In this document: positions 35,859 through 45,535 of the stretch, in pieces
Layout: the number at the start of each line of letters is the position of its first letter
Numbering within the stretch: position 1 is the stretch's first letter
Source of the DNA: Tardiphaga sp. 709
GTDB taxonomy: Bacteria; Pseudomonadota; Alphaproteobacteria; Rhizobiales; Xanthobacteraceae
Assembly (NCBI RefSeq): GCF_032401055.1
Contig: NZ_CP135529.1
Location: 3,284,501 to 3,348,500 of the forward strand
DNA length: 64,000 nucleotides
Direction of reading: 5' to 3'
Notes under the pieces: model-generated
Database searches by the model: none
The model's input: the letters and a program-made list of their open reading frames with translations, nothing else
Told to the model about the DNA's origin: nothing
Made by a program: the position numbers and the translations under genes

Positions 35859-35901
35859 GCCCCGCAGGGCCGGCCATAAACATGGCCACGCCGTACGGGG
35901 C
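35859..35901 (-). terminator. Terminator-like hairpin after the MXKDX gene
   Basis: GCCCCG...CGGGGC outer stem with an inner GGCC(ATAAACAT)GGCC pair, followed on the minus strand by TTCCTTTGC. It lies 22 bases past the stop of the MXKDX-repeat gene. Confidence 0.65.
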
Positions 35902-35923
35902 GAGTCGGGGAGAAAATGACGCT

Positions 35924-36172
35924 TTATTGCTTCATTTCGTTCTTCATCATCTTGTCTTTCTTCATGCTGTCTTTGTGCATGGAATCCTTCTTCGCACTGT
36001 CTTTCGACATTCCCTGGGTACCCGTGGTCCTGGCCTCGCCGTCCCTGGCCGTCGTACCCGTGCCCATCTTGGTCGAATCCTGACCGGAGGGCCCGGTCGC
36101 CTGGGCAAAGGCTGCGAACGGAGTGGCGCCGATGGCCGTGGCGCAGATCGCAAAAAGAATGGTTTTCCGCAT
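35924..36172 (-). CDS. Exported pentapeptide MXKDX-repeat protein
   Basis: 82-residue secreted protein: signal peptide TILFAICATAIGATPFAAFA, a Gly/Thr-rich middle (QDSTKMGTGTTARDGE) and a C-terminal run of Met-X-Lys-Asp units (MSKDS, then MHKDSMKKDKMMKNEMK). This is the MXKDX-repeat family found in proteobacterial periplasms. Met-rich repeats often bind copper or silver; a metal role here is inference. Ribosome site AGGAG 5 bases before ATG. Next to the chromate-transport genes. Confidence 0.88.
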   Translation of the reverse strand: MRKTILFAICATAIGATPFAAFAQATGPSGQDSTKMGTGTTARDGEARTTGTQGMSKDSAKKDSMHKDSMKKDKMMKNEMKQ

Positions 36173-36273
36173 GGTCAGCTCCTGTTGAGTGAACGGCCTT
36201 CAACGCCACGTCACTCGAAACGTTCCTGTTCCGTCGGCCGTCAATTACCTCTTCCGCACACGGTTTCGCGAGG

Positions 36274-37671
36274 TCATACCAGGCCGGCAATGTGCAAAAG
36301 CACACCCGCGCCTGCACAGGCCGACAGTATCTGCAGCAGACCAATCCTCAGATAGAAGACCCCAAGCAGAGCCGCGACCGACAGCGCGACAGCCCATCCA
36401 TTGACGCTGTGCAAAACCGGCATGTCGAAGCTCAGTCCGAGCGTACGAACAGGTTTCACCTCGCGAAACATCGTGTGGATGGCGAACCATATCGCGAGGT
36501 TGAGGATGACGCCGACCACTGCGGCGGTAATCGCCGCCAGCGCGGCGCTCAGCGCGCGATTGCCACGAAGGGTCTCGACGAACGGCGCCCCGAGGAAAAT
36601 CCAGAGAAAGCACGGCGCAAAGGTCACCCAGGTCGCGAGCAACCCACCAAGCGTGCCCGCCAGCAGCGGCGGCAACATCCCGGGTGCGCGGAAGGCGGCC
36701 ATGAAGCCCACGAATTGCAGAACCATGATCAACGGACCAGGCGTGGTTTCGGCCATGCCAAGGCCATCGAGCATCTCGCCCGGCTTCAGCCATGCATAGT
36801 GATCGACGGCCTGCTGCGCGACATAGGCAAGAACCGCATAGGCACCGCCAAAGGTGACCATCGCCATCTTGGAGAAGAAAACGGCAATCTGGCTGAACAC
36901 GTCATCGCTGCCGAACGCCACGAGCAGCACAGCGACGGGCGTGAGCCACAGCACAAGCCAGACGGCCGCAACGATGAGCGACTGCCGGACGCTCGGCCGG
37001 GCATGGAGAGGAAGTTGATCTCCGAGCAAGCTATCAGCGTCGCCGCCGCCTGATGACCCGTGGCCCGCACCCATCGTGAAGGCCGACAGACTGGCCCGAC
37101 CGCCGAGGAAGCCAATTGCTGCCGCACCGAAAACGATCACCGGGAACGGCACATCGAGAAAGAAGATCGCGAGGAAAGCGATGGCTGCCAGCGCGCGCAT
37201 CACGTCGTTCTTCAGTGCACGGCTACCGACCCGCGCCACCGCCTGCAGCACGATCGCGAGCACTGCGGCCTTCAGGCCGAAGAACAGCGCCGCGACGATG
37301 CCGACATTACCGAATGCAGCGTAGATCCAGCTCAGCACCATGATGCAGATCGCACCGGGAAGGATGAACAGCCCGCCGGCCATCAGCCCGCCAGCTGTCC
37401 GGTGCATCAGCCAGCCGATATAGGTCGCAAGCTGCTGCGCCTCCGGGCCCGGCAGCAGCATGCAGTAGTTCAGCGCATGCAGAAACCGGCTTTCCGACAC
37501 CCAGCGCTTCTCGTCGACGAGGATGCGATGCATCACCGCGATCTGCCCGGCCGGACCGCCGAAGGAAAGCAACGCGATCCGCAGCCACACCGAGAACGCC
37601 TCCGAGAAGGAAACGCCGTGGGTCTGCGGCTCGGAAATGGCCGGTGGCGTGACCGAAGTTGCTTCCGTCAT
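36274..37671 (-). CDS. chrA: Chromate transporter ChrA (CHR family, two-domain)
   Basis: Inner-membrane chromate/sulfate antiporter, 465 residues. Two homologous halves are visible: WLRIALLSFGGPAGQIAVMH (first) and FFSKMAMVTFGGAYAVLAYV (second), each followed by a GPE/TPGP motif (CMLLPGPEAQQLATYIGW; AETTPGPLIMVLQFVGF). It starts one base after the stop of the rhodanese-ChrB gene, so it is translationally coupled to it. Together they form a chromate-efflux module. A sulfate or other oxyanion substrate cannot be excluded. Confidence 0.92.
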   Translation of the reverse strand: MTEATSVTPPAISEPQTHGVSFSEAFSVWLRIALLSFGGPAGQIAVMHRILVDEKRWVSESRFLHALNYCMLLPGPEAQQLATYIGWLMHRTAGGLMAGGLFILPGAICIMVLSWIYAAFGNVGIVAALFFGLKAAVLAIVLQAVARVGSRALKNDVMRALAAIAFLAIFFLDVPFPVIVFGAAAIGFLGGRASLSAFTMGAGHGSSGGGDADSLLGDQLPLHARPSVRQSLIVAAVWLVLWLTPVAVLLVAFGSDDVFSQIAVFFSKMAMVTFGGAYAVLAYVAQQAVDHYAWLKPGEMLDGLGMAETTPGPLIMVLQFVGFMAAFRAPGMLPPLLAGTLGGLLATWVTFAPCFLWIFLGAPFVETLRGNRALSAALAAITAAVVGVILNLAIWFAIHTMFREVKPVRTLGLSFDMPVLHSVNGWAVALSVAALLGVFYLRIGLLQILSACAGAGVLLHIAGLV

Positions 37672-37672
37672 C

Positions 37673-38491
37673 TCAAGCTTTCGTCTTTGCTGTCGGCCAG
37701 TTGTGGGTTTCGGTGCTGGCATCGCGGCACCAGCGATAGAACGCATCATACAGATTCAGTCCAGCCTCGAGCTGCTCGAGATCGTCGGCATACATCCGCG
37801 ACAGGCCGAGTGACGCCGCCAGCAGGCCCGGCGCTTCCGGGGCGAGATCGAGCCGCGCTGTATCCGCCGCGCGGACAATGGTAGCCAGCCGCAGCAACGG
37901 CGGCGTGGCGAGGCCGAATTCCTCGATCATCACATCGAAGGTACAGAGCTCGCCGCGATGGCTCCAGAACACGCCTTCGATATCGAAGGGCGCAGCATCA
38001 AATTTCTCGCCGACGGCCGACACTTCCGACGGCGCAACGAACATGAACAGCGCCGCCGGATCGATGAAACGCCGGATCAGCCAGGGACAGGCAATGCGGT
38101 CGATCTTTGGGCGTTCGCGCGTCACCCACAAAGTGCGGCCCTGCGGGTTTTGTGGCGGCAACTTGCCGGTGGGAACGCGCGGCAGGCCCGCACTCTCCCA
38201 TGCGAGATATCCGCCTTCCAGAACCTCTGCCGGGATACCGGCCTCGCGCAGCAGCGCGGCAACGCCGTGACTGAGCTTGAGACCTTTCTGGCAGATCACC
38301 ATGGCGGACCGACCGCGCAGTGCCGCGGCCCAGCCATTCACGTCGCCGAATGGCCGCCGGACCGAACCTGGCAGGAGAAACGGCGACCGGGCGAAATCCT
38401 CATCGGTGCGGACATCGACGAGCGCGGGACATTTCGGCGTCCCGATCAGGCGAACGAGTTTTTCAACGGAAATGCTGTTGATCGATGACAT
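37673..38491 (-). CDS. Rhodanese-ChrB fusion protein (chromate resistance)
   Basis: 272 residues. An N-terminal rhodanese domain (about 10-105) has VDVRTDEDFARSPFLLPGSV and the active-site-loop cysteine (MVICQKGLKLSHGVA). A ChrB C-terminal-like domain (about 125-265) has RPKIDRIACPWLIRRFIDP and the later CTFDVMIEEFGL. ChrB acts as regulator or reductase partner of ChrA in chromate resistance. The coupling of a sulfurtransferase to it suggests redox sulfur chemistry, but its mechanism here is inference. AAGGA before ATG 38491. First gene of a likely chrB-chrA operon. Confidence 0.85.
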   Translation of the reverse strand: MSSINSISVEKLVRLIGTPKCPALVDVRTDEDFARSPFLLPGSVRRPFGDVNGWAAALRGRSAMVICQKGLKLSHGVAALLREAGIPAEVLEGGYLAWESAGLPRVPTGKLPPQNPQGRTLWVTRERPKIDRIACPWLIRRFIDPAALFMFVAPSEVSAVGEKFDAAPFDIEGVFWSHRGELCTFDVMIEEFGLATPPLLRLATIVRAADTARLDLAPEAPGLLAASLGLSRMYADDLEQLEAGLNLYDAFYRWCRDASTETHNWPTAKTKA

Positions 38492-38635
38492 GGCGCGTCC
38501 TTGCAGGAATGCGGGACGCGATACTTGGGCATGTCGCCTCGTGGGGAGATCGCTTTGTCCCCATGCCCCAGTATCAAGCCATCGCGATTGACCTGTCAAG
38601 GCGCGTGCTGGGCGGTCAAACGCCGTGCTGGAATT

Positions 38636-40045
38636 CTACGCGTTGCCCGCGCGGCGCATCCAGAGCAGAAAGCCCGCACAGGCGGCGACCGACAACACGC
38701 ACAATGCGAAGCTTGCGAGCAGCGCGATGACTGCAGATGCGGCGGATTGCACCGCGAAATAGACCGCGCCGATCGCAGCAACGCCGGCTGCGTTGGCGAT
38801 TTGCGTCGTGGTGCCGTACATGCCCGAGCCGGCTCCCGCGCTCGACGTCCGCACGGTCGACAGTACGGCACTGGACAGCGGCGCCATGACCAGACCCTGG
38901 CCGTAACCGAATACGGCAAGCGGTACCGCTAGCAGCGACGCAGACGACGCGTTCACGGCCAGCACCGTTACAGCCAGCGCGGCGAGACCGATGACCTGCA
39001 CCACGCAACCCTCGATCAGCACCAGCGTGCCACGATGGCGCGACCGCATGCCGCTGTGACGCGATGCGACGATGAAGGCCAGCGCCAGCGGTATGAAAAT
39101 GAGACCGGCCCGCAGCGGCGGAATGTGCAGCGTGTTCTGCATGAACAACGTCATCACCAAGTAAAATGACAGATTGGCGAAGAAGAAAAAGAACACCGCG
39201 CACAGCCCGCGCATGAAAGCAGCATCCGCCAGCAACGCCAGATCGATCAGCGGCATGCCACCGCGCAACGCGACGCGGCGCTCGAGCCTGACGAAGCCGG
39301 CGATCACTGCCGCACCCGCAGCCATCGCCAGCCACACCGACGGCGCCCAGTGTAATTCGTGCCCGAACAGCAATGGGCCGATCAGACCGAGCAATCCGGC
39401 GAACAGCACCAGCGCCCCCGGTATATCCAGCCGCGTGCCTGGGCGGCGGGGAACGGACGGCATCAGCCGCCACGCAGCCGCGATGATGACGAGCCCCATC
39501 GGTACGTTGACGAAGAACACCGCACGCCAGCCGAGGCCTGCAAGGTCCATCGTCACCAGCAGGCCACCGAGCAGAAAGCCCGCAGCGCCGGCAAGGCCCA
39601 GCACGATGCCGTACACGGCAAAGGCGCGGGCGCGGGTTTCATCCACAAACAGCATATGGATGGTGGCCAGCACCTGCGGCACCATCAGCGCCGCAGTGGC
39701 GCCCTGGGCCAGCCGTGCCAGAATCAGCTCCGGTCCGGATTGGGCGAGCCCGCACCACAGCGACGTCAGGGTGAAGCCGAGCACGCCGGCGAGAAAGGTG
39801 TTCCTGGTACCGTAGATGTCACCGAGCCGCCCGCCGGTGATCACCAGCGTCGCATATCCGATCAGATAGACCGCAATCACGGCCTCGATCTGCGCCGCGC
39901 TGGCACGAAGCTCGACCGCGATGGTTGGGATAGCGACATTGACGATGAAGGCATCGACCCCAAACATGAACTGCGCCGCAACGACGATCGCTAGCACCCA
40001 CCAGCGGCGCGCGGAGTCGACAGGATTGGCAACGATCTGGTGCAT
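38636..40045 (-). CDS. MFS multidrug exporter (DHA2/EmrB-like, 14 helices)
   Basis: 469-residue drug:proton antiporter. The first helix is WWVLAIVVAAQFMFGVDAFIV followed by NVAIPTIAVELRASAAQ, diagnostic of the DHA2 family. Motif A is present (GGRLGDIYGTRNTF), as is the later LGGLLVTMDLAGLGWRAVFF with NVPMG. The long hydrophobic C-terminal half is intact. It lies 144 bases upstream of the rhodanese-ChrB gene on the same strand and may or may not share its transcript. Substrate unknown. Confidence 0.9.
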   Translation of the reverse strand: MHQIVANPVDSARRWWVLAIVVAAQFMFGVDAFIVNVAIPTIAVELRASAAQIEAVIAVYLIGYATLVITGGRLGDIYGTRNTFLAGVLGFTLTSLWCGLAQSGPELILARLAQGATAALMVPQVLATIHMLFVDETRARAFAVYGIVLGLAGAAGFLLGGLLVTMDLAGLGWRAVFFVNVPMGLVIIAAAWRLMPSVPRRPGTRLDIPGALVLFAGLLGLIGPLLFGHELHWAPSVWLAMAAGAAVIAGFVRLERRVALRGGMPLIDLALLADAAFMRGLCAVFFFFFANLSFYLVMTLFMQNTLHIPPLRAGLIFIPLALAFIVASRHSGMRSRHRGTLVLIEGCVVQVIGLAALAVTVLAVNASSASLLAVPLAVFGYGQGLVMAPLSSAVLSTVRTSSAGAGSGMYGTTTQIANAAGVAAIGAVYFAVQSAASAVIALLASFALCVLSVAACAGFLLWMRRAGNA

Positions 40046-40314
40046 GGGAGCGCCTCGCTCAACGGTTCGGCCTGAAGCGGCCGTCCATCTTGATCCCAGC
40101 TTCCAGTCATCAGGTCGATTACCTCGGAGGTAGCTTTATTCAATTGAACTCTTCCGTCGGAATTGGCGCCGCAGGCCCGGCTTCGCAGGTCGATCTCCCC
40201 GTCCAAGTCACACCGAATTTGCATTCCTCGTGCAGGAAGATACCGCCTGTGGCCCGATTGCTGCATGGCGAAGCGATTGCATATACCGGCCCTTCCGGTT
40301 TCGAGGCCTCTTCG

Positions 40315-41709
40315 ATGTATGACTACGATATGATCGTGATCGGCTCCGGCCCCTCTGGCCGGCGCGCAGCCGTCCAATTCGCCAAGCTCGGTAAATCGGT
40401 GCTGGTGGTGGAGAAGGGGCGGCGGGTCGGCGGCGTCTCCGTCCATACCGGCACCATTCCATCGAAGACCCTGCGCGAGACCGTGCTCAACCTGTCCGGC
40501 TGGCGCGAGCGCGGCTTCTACGGCCGTTCCTATCGGGTGAAACAGGACATCGACGCCCGCGACCTGATCATGCGGCTGCAGAAGACACTCGACCACGAAG
40601 TCGAGGTGCTGGAGCATCAGTTCAGCCGCAATGCCGTAAAGACGGCACTCGGCGAGGCGCGTTTCACCGGACCGCACCAGATCGAGATCGCCAACGAGAA
40701 GAACGAGATCAAGAATGTCACCGCCGGTCATATCCTGATCGCCTGCGGCACCCGCCCATTCCGGCCCGATTACGTGCCGTTCGACAACAAGACAGTATTC
40801 GACAGCGACGAGATCATCGACCTGCCGAAACTGCCGCGCAGCCTCGCAGTGATCGGCGCGGGCGTGATCGGTGTCGAATATGCCACCATCTTCAGCGCAC
40901 TCGATGTCGCCGTGACGCTGATCGAGCCGCGGCCGACCTTTCTCGATTTCATCGACAAGGAGCTGATCGACGAATTCATGCATGAGCTGCGCGATCGCAA
41001 TGTCGCGCTGCGGCTCGGCTCCAAGGTCAATGCGATCGAGCACGCACCAAGCGGGCACATCGTGACCAAACTCGCAGACGGCCGCAACGTCACCTCGGAA
41101 ATGCTGCTGTTCGCCGCCGGTCGCGTCGGCGCCACCGACCGGCTCAATCTCGAAGCCGCCGGTATCGCGGTCGATCACCGCGGCCGCATCACTGTCGATC
41201 CCGTCACGCTACAGACCAGCGTGCCGCATATCTATGCCGCCGGCGATGTGATCGGCTTTCCCTCGCTGGCCTCCACGTCCATGGAGCAGGGCCGCGTCGC
41301 CGCCTGCCACGCCCTCGGCATGGATCCGCTGGCGCCGCCGGAGTTCTTCCCCTACGGCATCTATTCGGTGCCGGAGATTTCCACGACTGGGCTCACCGAA
41401 GAGGAAGTCCGCCAGAAGGGCATCCCCTATGAGGTAGGCGTCGCGCGGTTTCGCGAGACCTCGCGCGGCCACATCATGGGTCTGGATAGCGGCATGATGA
41501 AGATGATCTTCTCGACCAAGACCCGCCGCCTGCTCGGCGTGCATATCCTCGGCGAAGGCGCCACCGAGCTGATCCATATCGGCCAGGCCGTGCTCAATCT
41601 CAAAGGCACGATCGACTACTTCATCCAGAACACCTTCAACTATCCGACGCTGGCGGAGGCCTACAAGATCGCCGGGCTGGATGCGTGGAACAGGATGACA
41701 GCACGGTAG
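40315..41709 (+). CDS. sthA: Soluble (Si-specific) pyridine nucleotide transhydrogenase
   Basis: FAD flavoprotein that moves reducing equivalents between NADPH and NAD+, 464 residues. The N-terminal FAD fold has DYDMIVIGSGPSGRRAAVQF. The active-site segment TGTIPSKTLRE lacks the redox-disulfide cysteines of lipoamide dehydrogenases, the hallmark of SthA. A second Rossmann fold (LAVIGAGVIGVEYATIF) binds the nicotinamide nucleotide, and the C-terminal dimer domain ends in the FNYPTLAEAYK stretch. ATG 40315 begins at MYDYD; the upstream open frame does not look like protein. Free-standing gene. Confidence 0.95.
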   Translation: MYDYDMIVIGSGPSGRRAAVQFAKLGKSVLVVEKGRRVGGVSVHTGTIPSKTLRETVLNLSGWRERGFYGRSYRVKQDIDARDLIMRLQKTLDHEVEVLEHQFSRNAVKTALGEARFTGPHQIEIANEKNEIKNVTAGHILIACGTRPFRPDYVPFDNKTVFDSDEIIDLPKLPRSLAVIGAGVIGVEYATIFSALDVAVTLIEPRPTFLDFIDKELIDEFMHELRDRNVALRLGSKVNAIEHAPSGHIVTKLADGRNVTSEMLLFAAGRVGATDRLNLEAAGIAVDHRGRITVDPVTLQTSVPHIYAAGDVIGFPSLASTSMEQGRVAACHALGMDPLAPPEFFPYGIYSVPEISTTGLTEEEVRQKGIPYEVGVARFRETSRGHIMGLDSGMMKMIFSTKTRRLLGVHILGEGATELIHIGQAVLNLKGTIDYFIQNTFNYPTLAEAYKIAGLDAWNRMTAR

Positions 41710-41770
41710 CGCAAGAGCGCCATGGCCACATCGATTCATAGCCTGACGTCACGCGTGGCATGCCCAGGTG

Positions 41771-42520
41771 CTAGCTGCGTTGCCCGCCGATCGAGATGAA
41801 CGCCATGAGACACGGCTCCGACAACGGATTGCGCCAACGATGGCGCGTTCCGTTCTGCACGATGCAATCGCCTTGGCGTAAATGGACTTTCGCCCCGTCG
41901 TCCAATTCCAGCGTCATCTCGCCGCGAACCACGACGCCATAATCAATAGTGTCCGATGTGTGCATGCCTGGCGCGTCGCGCTCGAAATGGTCACCCATGC
42001 CGCGGACCTACTCCGACAACTCGCGCAGCCCGCTCTCCATCGTGACGCCGGGCGGCGGCTTCCAACCTTCGGGGCGCTTCGGTGGATAAGAAATCAGACG
42101 AAACATCGTCCCGCCCGGACCGGGAAACGCTTTCGTCCCTTTCAGCATCGGGTCCGGCTCCAGGCCGGTAAGTCCGGGCACTCCCTCGGTCATGTAGAGT
42201 TCGTAGAAGGTCAGACCAGGACTGGCATCGATCTCCACGACCTTGGACGTGACGTCGAAGGACTTGAACACCGACTTGCCGGCTTCATTGCGGCCGGTGA
42301 GTGCCCGTTTCGGAGGTGGCAGGTCGCTCGCATCTTTCGCATCCGAGCTTTGTGGCAGCGCGGCCAAAGCGCCGCCACCGACGATGACCGAAAGCGCCTG
42401 AAGCAGTTGGCGCCGATCGCTGCCTGCAAATCGTTCGGTACCCTGCGCGGCATCCAGAGACCCGGCATTCGAAGGCTTAGGCTTCTGACGTGACAACCAT
42501 CGCCATGAGAACTTGCTCAT
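41771..42520 (-). pseudogene. Cupin-domain protein broken by an in-frame TAG
   Basis: On the minus strand, one frame encodes a protein with a twin-arginine-like export region (DRRQLLQALSVIVGGGALAA) and then a cupin (DASPGLTFYELYMTEG, GPGGTMFRLISYPPK). A TAG at 42008-42010 interrupts it after RELSE. The same frame continues past it with VRGMGDHFERDAPGMHTSDT and the cupin core VVRGEMTLELDDGAKVHLRQ, then ends at 41771. No frameshift is needed, so a single nonsense change explains the break. The remainder could begin at an internal ATG (41998) as a 75-residue cupin piece. Native function unknown. Confidence 0.8.
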
Positions 42521-42573
42521 CTGCATTCTCCATCGCGCTTTATCGTCAGCACATCGCTGTGCCGCGAGGCTGA

Positions 42574-42996
42574 TCAGGCCGACATGACGTAGGGGATGCT
42601 GCCGATAATGGCGGCAAGCTGGAATGCGTTCGACAGCATGCCGCCCCAATGCATCCGTCGGAGCCGGCGCACGGCCTCGGCATCACCGGCGTCTCGTGCG
42701 CTCATCTGACTATCCATCCGCCGCAAGAACCAGCCCCGCGCCCAGATCGCAAAAGCCGCGATCAAGCCGATGCCGATAGTGAAAACCAGTCGACCAGCCA
42801 GTGCAAAGGCCGTTGTTGCGATGACACCGGCGATAGCGACCATCAGAAAATAAGAGCGGAACAGGCCCCGCAGTAACTGAGTCACTTCCGGAATATCCAG
42901 CCTCACCAGCAGAAAGGCCGGTGACGACAGCAGAAAGAAGCCCATCGAGAAAATCAGAAGGACCATAGAGGCCAAGGCGACGGCATCGGGCGTCAT
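42574..42996 (-). CDS. Small integral membrane protein
   Basis: 140 residues with four hydrophobic segments (ALASMVLLIFSMGFFLLSS, SYFLMVAIAGVIATTAFALA, LVFTIGIGLIAAFAIWARGW, LSNAFQLAAIIGSIPYVM). A basic loop (RRMDSQMSARDAGDAEAVRR) faces the cytoplasm. No family recognized. It lies 53 bases upstream of the broken cupin gene on the same strand and may be co-transcribed. Confidence 0.75.
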   Translation of the reverse strand: MTPDAVALASMVLLIFSMGFFLLSSPAFLLVRLDIPEVTQLLRGLFRSYFLMVAIAGVIATTAFALAGRLVFTIGIGLIAAFAIWARGWFLRRMDSQMSARDAGDAEAVRRLRRMHWGGMLSNAFQLAAIIGSIPYVMSA

Positions 42997-43182
42997 GCGA
43001 TTACCCTTCTATCTGTCCGGGCAACAACCTTTCCATCAACTTCAGATACCAATATCCCCGTCTGCCTCTTCGACACTATTGGGCTTTGGTCGAATCCGGA
43101 GAGATATGCCTTCTCCAACAGAACTGCGCCTATCCGAAGAAGCTGACACGGGCGAGCCCACCCAGCCGAACATCCGTTGCTA

Positions 43183-44262
43183 TCAGTTCAGCTTCACGAC
43201 CTCCACACGCCGGTTCTTGGCGCGGCCGTCATCCGCGTCATTCGATGCTGCGGGTGCGAGCATGCCGACACCGGCTGCGCGCAGGCGCTTGCCATCGGCG
43301 CGGAAGCTCGTGGTGAGCGCCGCCACAACCGACTCCGCACGGCGGCGCGACAGATCGAGATTGTAGTCATAGGCGCCCTGATTGTCGGTGTGACCGACGA
43401 TCAACACGGCAAGCTTCGGATCCGACGACAGCAGACCCGCAATCTCCTGCAGGGTCGGCGATGATTCCGGCTTCAGGTCAGCCTTGCCGGTGTCGAAGAA
43501 TATTCCGTAGAGCGCAACGCGGCCGGTAGAGCCGATGGTCTTCGCCATCTCGTCGGCTTTCACGACCACCATCTTCTGCTCGCGCGGCTTCGGCTCGACG
43601 ATATGCACGACAGCGACCGTACGCTCGTTGAAGGCCTTGCAGTAGAGGTCGTCCTTCACGAGGTAAGTCTGCACGGTGACATAGGCATCGTCGCCAGCTT
43701 GCGGGATCTTGGCAGCGAAGAAACGCTGATCGTCGAGATGAGACGCCATGGCGCATTTGCCATTGGAGAAATCACCGTCTTTTAACTGCGCCTCAGCGAC
43801 GAAATACATCAGCAGGCTCATATCGCCGCCGCCGCCCGCGGCCGAGCGCGTTGGATCGCCGCCGCAGTCATCGGTCTTACAGCTATAGAGCACCTCGCCG
43901 CCGGCTGCCTTGACCACATCCTGATAGTTCCGCAGCACTTCGAGCGGCGAACGATTGGCCGGCAGCAGATAGGTGATGCGCGTGCGTGCGCCCTCGACCT
44001 CGAGAACCTTGCCGGGCTTGTAGACCTGATTGTTCATGCGATCGCGGTCGCTATCGCCCGTCTTTTCGAGCTTCGACAGCGGGATGGTGAAGTCAGTGAA
44101 GGCGAGGCGCTCGTAGCTGATGATGAAGGAGCCGTCGTAACGCTTCAGCAGCGCACTATCTCGGGCACCGGGGATATCCTTGTTGGGAATCGTCGCATCG
44201 GCCTTTGCCGCACATGCACCGAACAAAACAAACAAGCCAACTGTCAGAATGCGTCCGAGCAT
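43183..44262 (-). CDS. OmpA-family protein with DUF4892-like N-terminal domain
   Basis: 359-residue exported protein: signal peptide ILTVGLFVLFGACAAKADA, an N-terminal DUF4892-like region (about 35-225, with YDGSFIISYERLAFTDFTIP) containing two close cysteines (SCKTDDCGG), and a C-terminal OmpA domain that binds peptidoglycan (about 245-359: FFDTGKADLKPESSPTLQEI, VGHTDNQGAYDYN, DLSRRRAESVV, NRRVEVV). It should link the outer membrane or periplasm to the cell wall. Single gene. Confidence 0.9.
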   Translation of the reverse strand: MLGRILTVGLFVLFGACAAKADATIPNKDIPGARDSALLKRYDGSFIISYERLAFTDFTIPLSKLEKTGDSDRDRMNNQVYKPGKVLEVEGARTRITYLLPANRSPLEVLRNYQDVVKAAGGEVLYSCKTDDCGGDPTRSAAGGGGDMSLLMYFVAEAQLKDGDFSNGKCAMASHLDDQRFFAAKIPQAGDDAYVTVQTYLVKDDLYCKAFNERTVAVVHIVEPKPREQKMVVVKADEMAKTIGSTGRVALYGIFFDTGKADLKPESSPTLQEIAGLLSSDPKLAVLIVGHTDNQGAYDYNLDLSRRRAESVVAALTTSFRADGKRLRAAGVGMLAPAASNDADDGRAKNRRVEVVKLN

Positions 44263-44420
44263 GAGTCATGCGTCCTCGTTTCAGGAGCGCACACGATGAC
44301 GATTTAGGATATGGAAACAAGCGGACTAAAGCGCAGCGAATAGCCGCGCAGCCATGTCCGGTTTTCATTGAACCGAATGGTGCTGCGCGGCGACCAATCT
44401 CGTTAAGTCGAAGCCGCTTT

Positions 44421-45353
44421 CTAGCCCCACGGACCGCGCGGACGCGACTGACCGCCGTTCCACGTACCACTTGCTGCAGGCGCGCTGCGCGCTGGTGCCT
44501 GCGACTGTGAACCCATCTGACCCGCGAGCTGCTGCAGCGCCGCGATTCGGTTCTGCGTCGCCGGATGCGTGGTGAACAGATTGTCCATGGCACGACCCGA
44601 CAACGGATTGATGATGAACATATGCGCGGTCGCCGGCGCGCGCTCAGCATCCTCGTTCGGAATCTGATGCGCGGCGTTGTCGATCTTAGCCAGCGCCGAA
44701 GCGAGCCACATGGGCTGGCCGCAGATCCGTGCGCCCATCTCGTCGGCGGCATATTCACGCGTCCGGCTGATCGCCATCTGCACCAACATGGCCGCAAGCG
44801 GCGCCAGGATCATCAGCGCGATCTGACCGATCATGCCCGGGCCATTACTGTTGCGGTTGCCGCCGAAGAACATGCCGAACTGGGCGATCATCGAGATCGC
44901 ACCGGCGATGGTGGCGGTGATGGTCATCAGCAGCGTGTCGTGATGCTTGATATGCGCAAGCTCATGCGCCACCACGCCGGCGAGTTCTTCGCGCGTGAGC
45001 TGCTGCATCAGGCCGGTGGTCACGGCGACAGCGGCGTTCTCCGGATTCCGGCCGGTGGCGAATGCGTTCGGCTGCGGATTGTCCATGATGTAGATCTTGG
45101 GCATCGGCAGGCCGGCATTGTGGGCGAGCTCGCCGACCATGCGATACAAGTCCGGCGCGTTACGTGCATCAACCGGCTGGGCGCCGTGCATCGACAGCAC
45201 CGCGCGGTCCGAATTCCAGTAGGCGAGCATATTCATGCCGGCGGCAACCACCAGCGCGATCATCGCACCCGACGCGCCGCCCATGAGATAGCCGACGCCC
45301 ATGAACAGGGCGGTCATGCCGGCCAGCAGAATCGCGGTCTTGAAGTAGCTCAT
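44421..45353 (-). CDS. htpX: Membrane zinc metalloprotease HtpX
   Basis: Inner-membrane quality-control endopeptidase, 310 residues. N-terminal membrane helices ([33 protein letters not shown]), the catalytic zinc motif [10 protein letters not shown] (HEXXH) and a downstream Glu in the [10 protein letters not shown] stretch. The C-terminus is Gly/Pro/Arg-rich and low-complexity. Ribosome site AGGAGG 5 bases before the start. It degrades damaged membrane proteins under stress. Confidence 0.95.
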   Translation of the reverse strand: MSYFKTAILLAGMTALFMGVGYLMGGASGAMIALVVAAGMNMLAYWNSDRAVLSMHGAQPVDARNAPDLYRMVGELAHNAGLPMPKIYIMDNPQPNAFATGRNPENAAVAVTTGLMQQLTREELAGVVAHELAHIKHHDTLLMTITATIAGAISMIAQFGMFFGGNRNSNGPGMIGQIALMILAPLAAMLVQMAISRTREYAADEMGARICGQPMWLASALAKIDNAAHQIPNEDAERAPATAHMFIINPLSGRAMDNLFTTHPATQNRIAALQQLAGQMGSQSQAPARSAPAASGTWNGGQSRPRGPWG

Positions 45354-45535
45354 TTGTCCTCCTGCCCGCCTGCGGGAAACGCAGCGGTGCCGGCATTAAA
45401 TGGTGATCCGCCCAATCGTTCCGCAAGACGGCATTGTGCGGCAGCGCGTCGCGGCCATGCAGCGGACTGCATTGAATGCCGCGACATACGGCCATAGGCT
45501 GCGCGTAACGAAAAACATTACAAAGAGGAAACACT

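Noticed and set aside
39991-41178. 395-codon open frame on the minus strand
   Set aside because: Antisense to sthA, whose flavin and nucleotide motifs are unambiguous.
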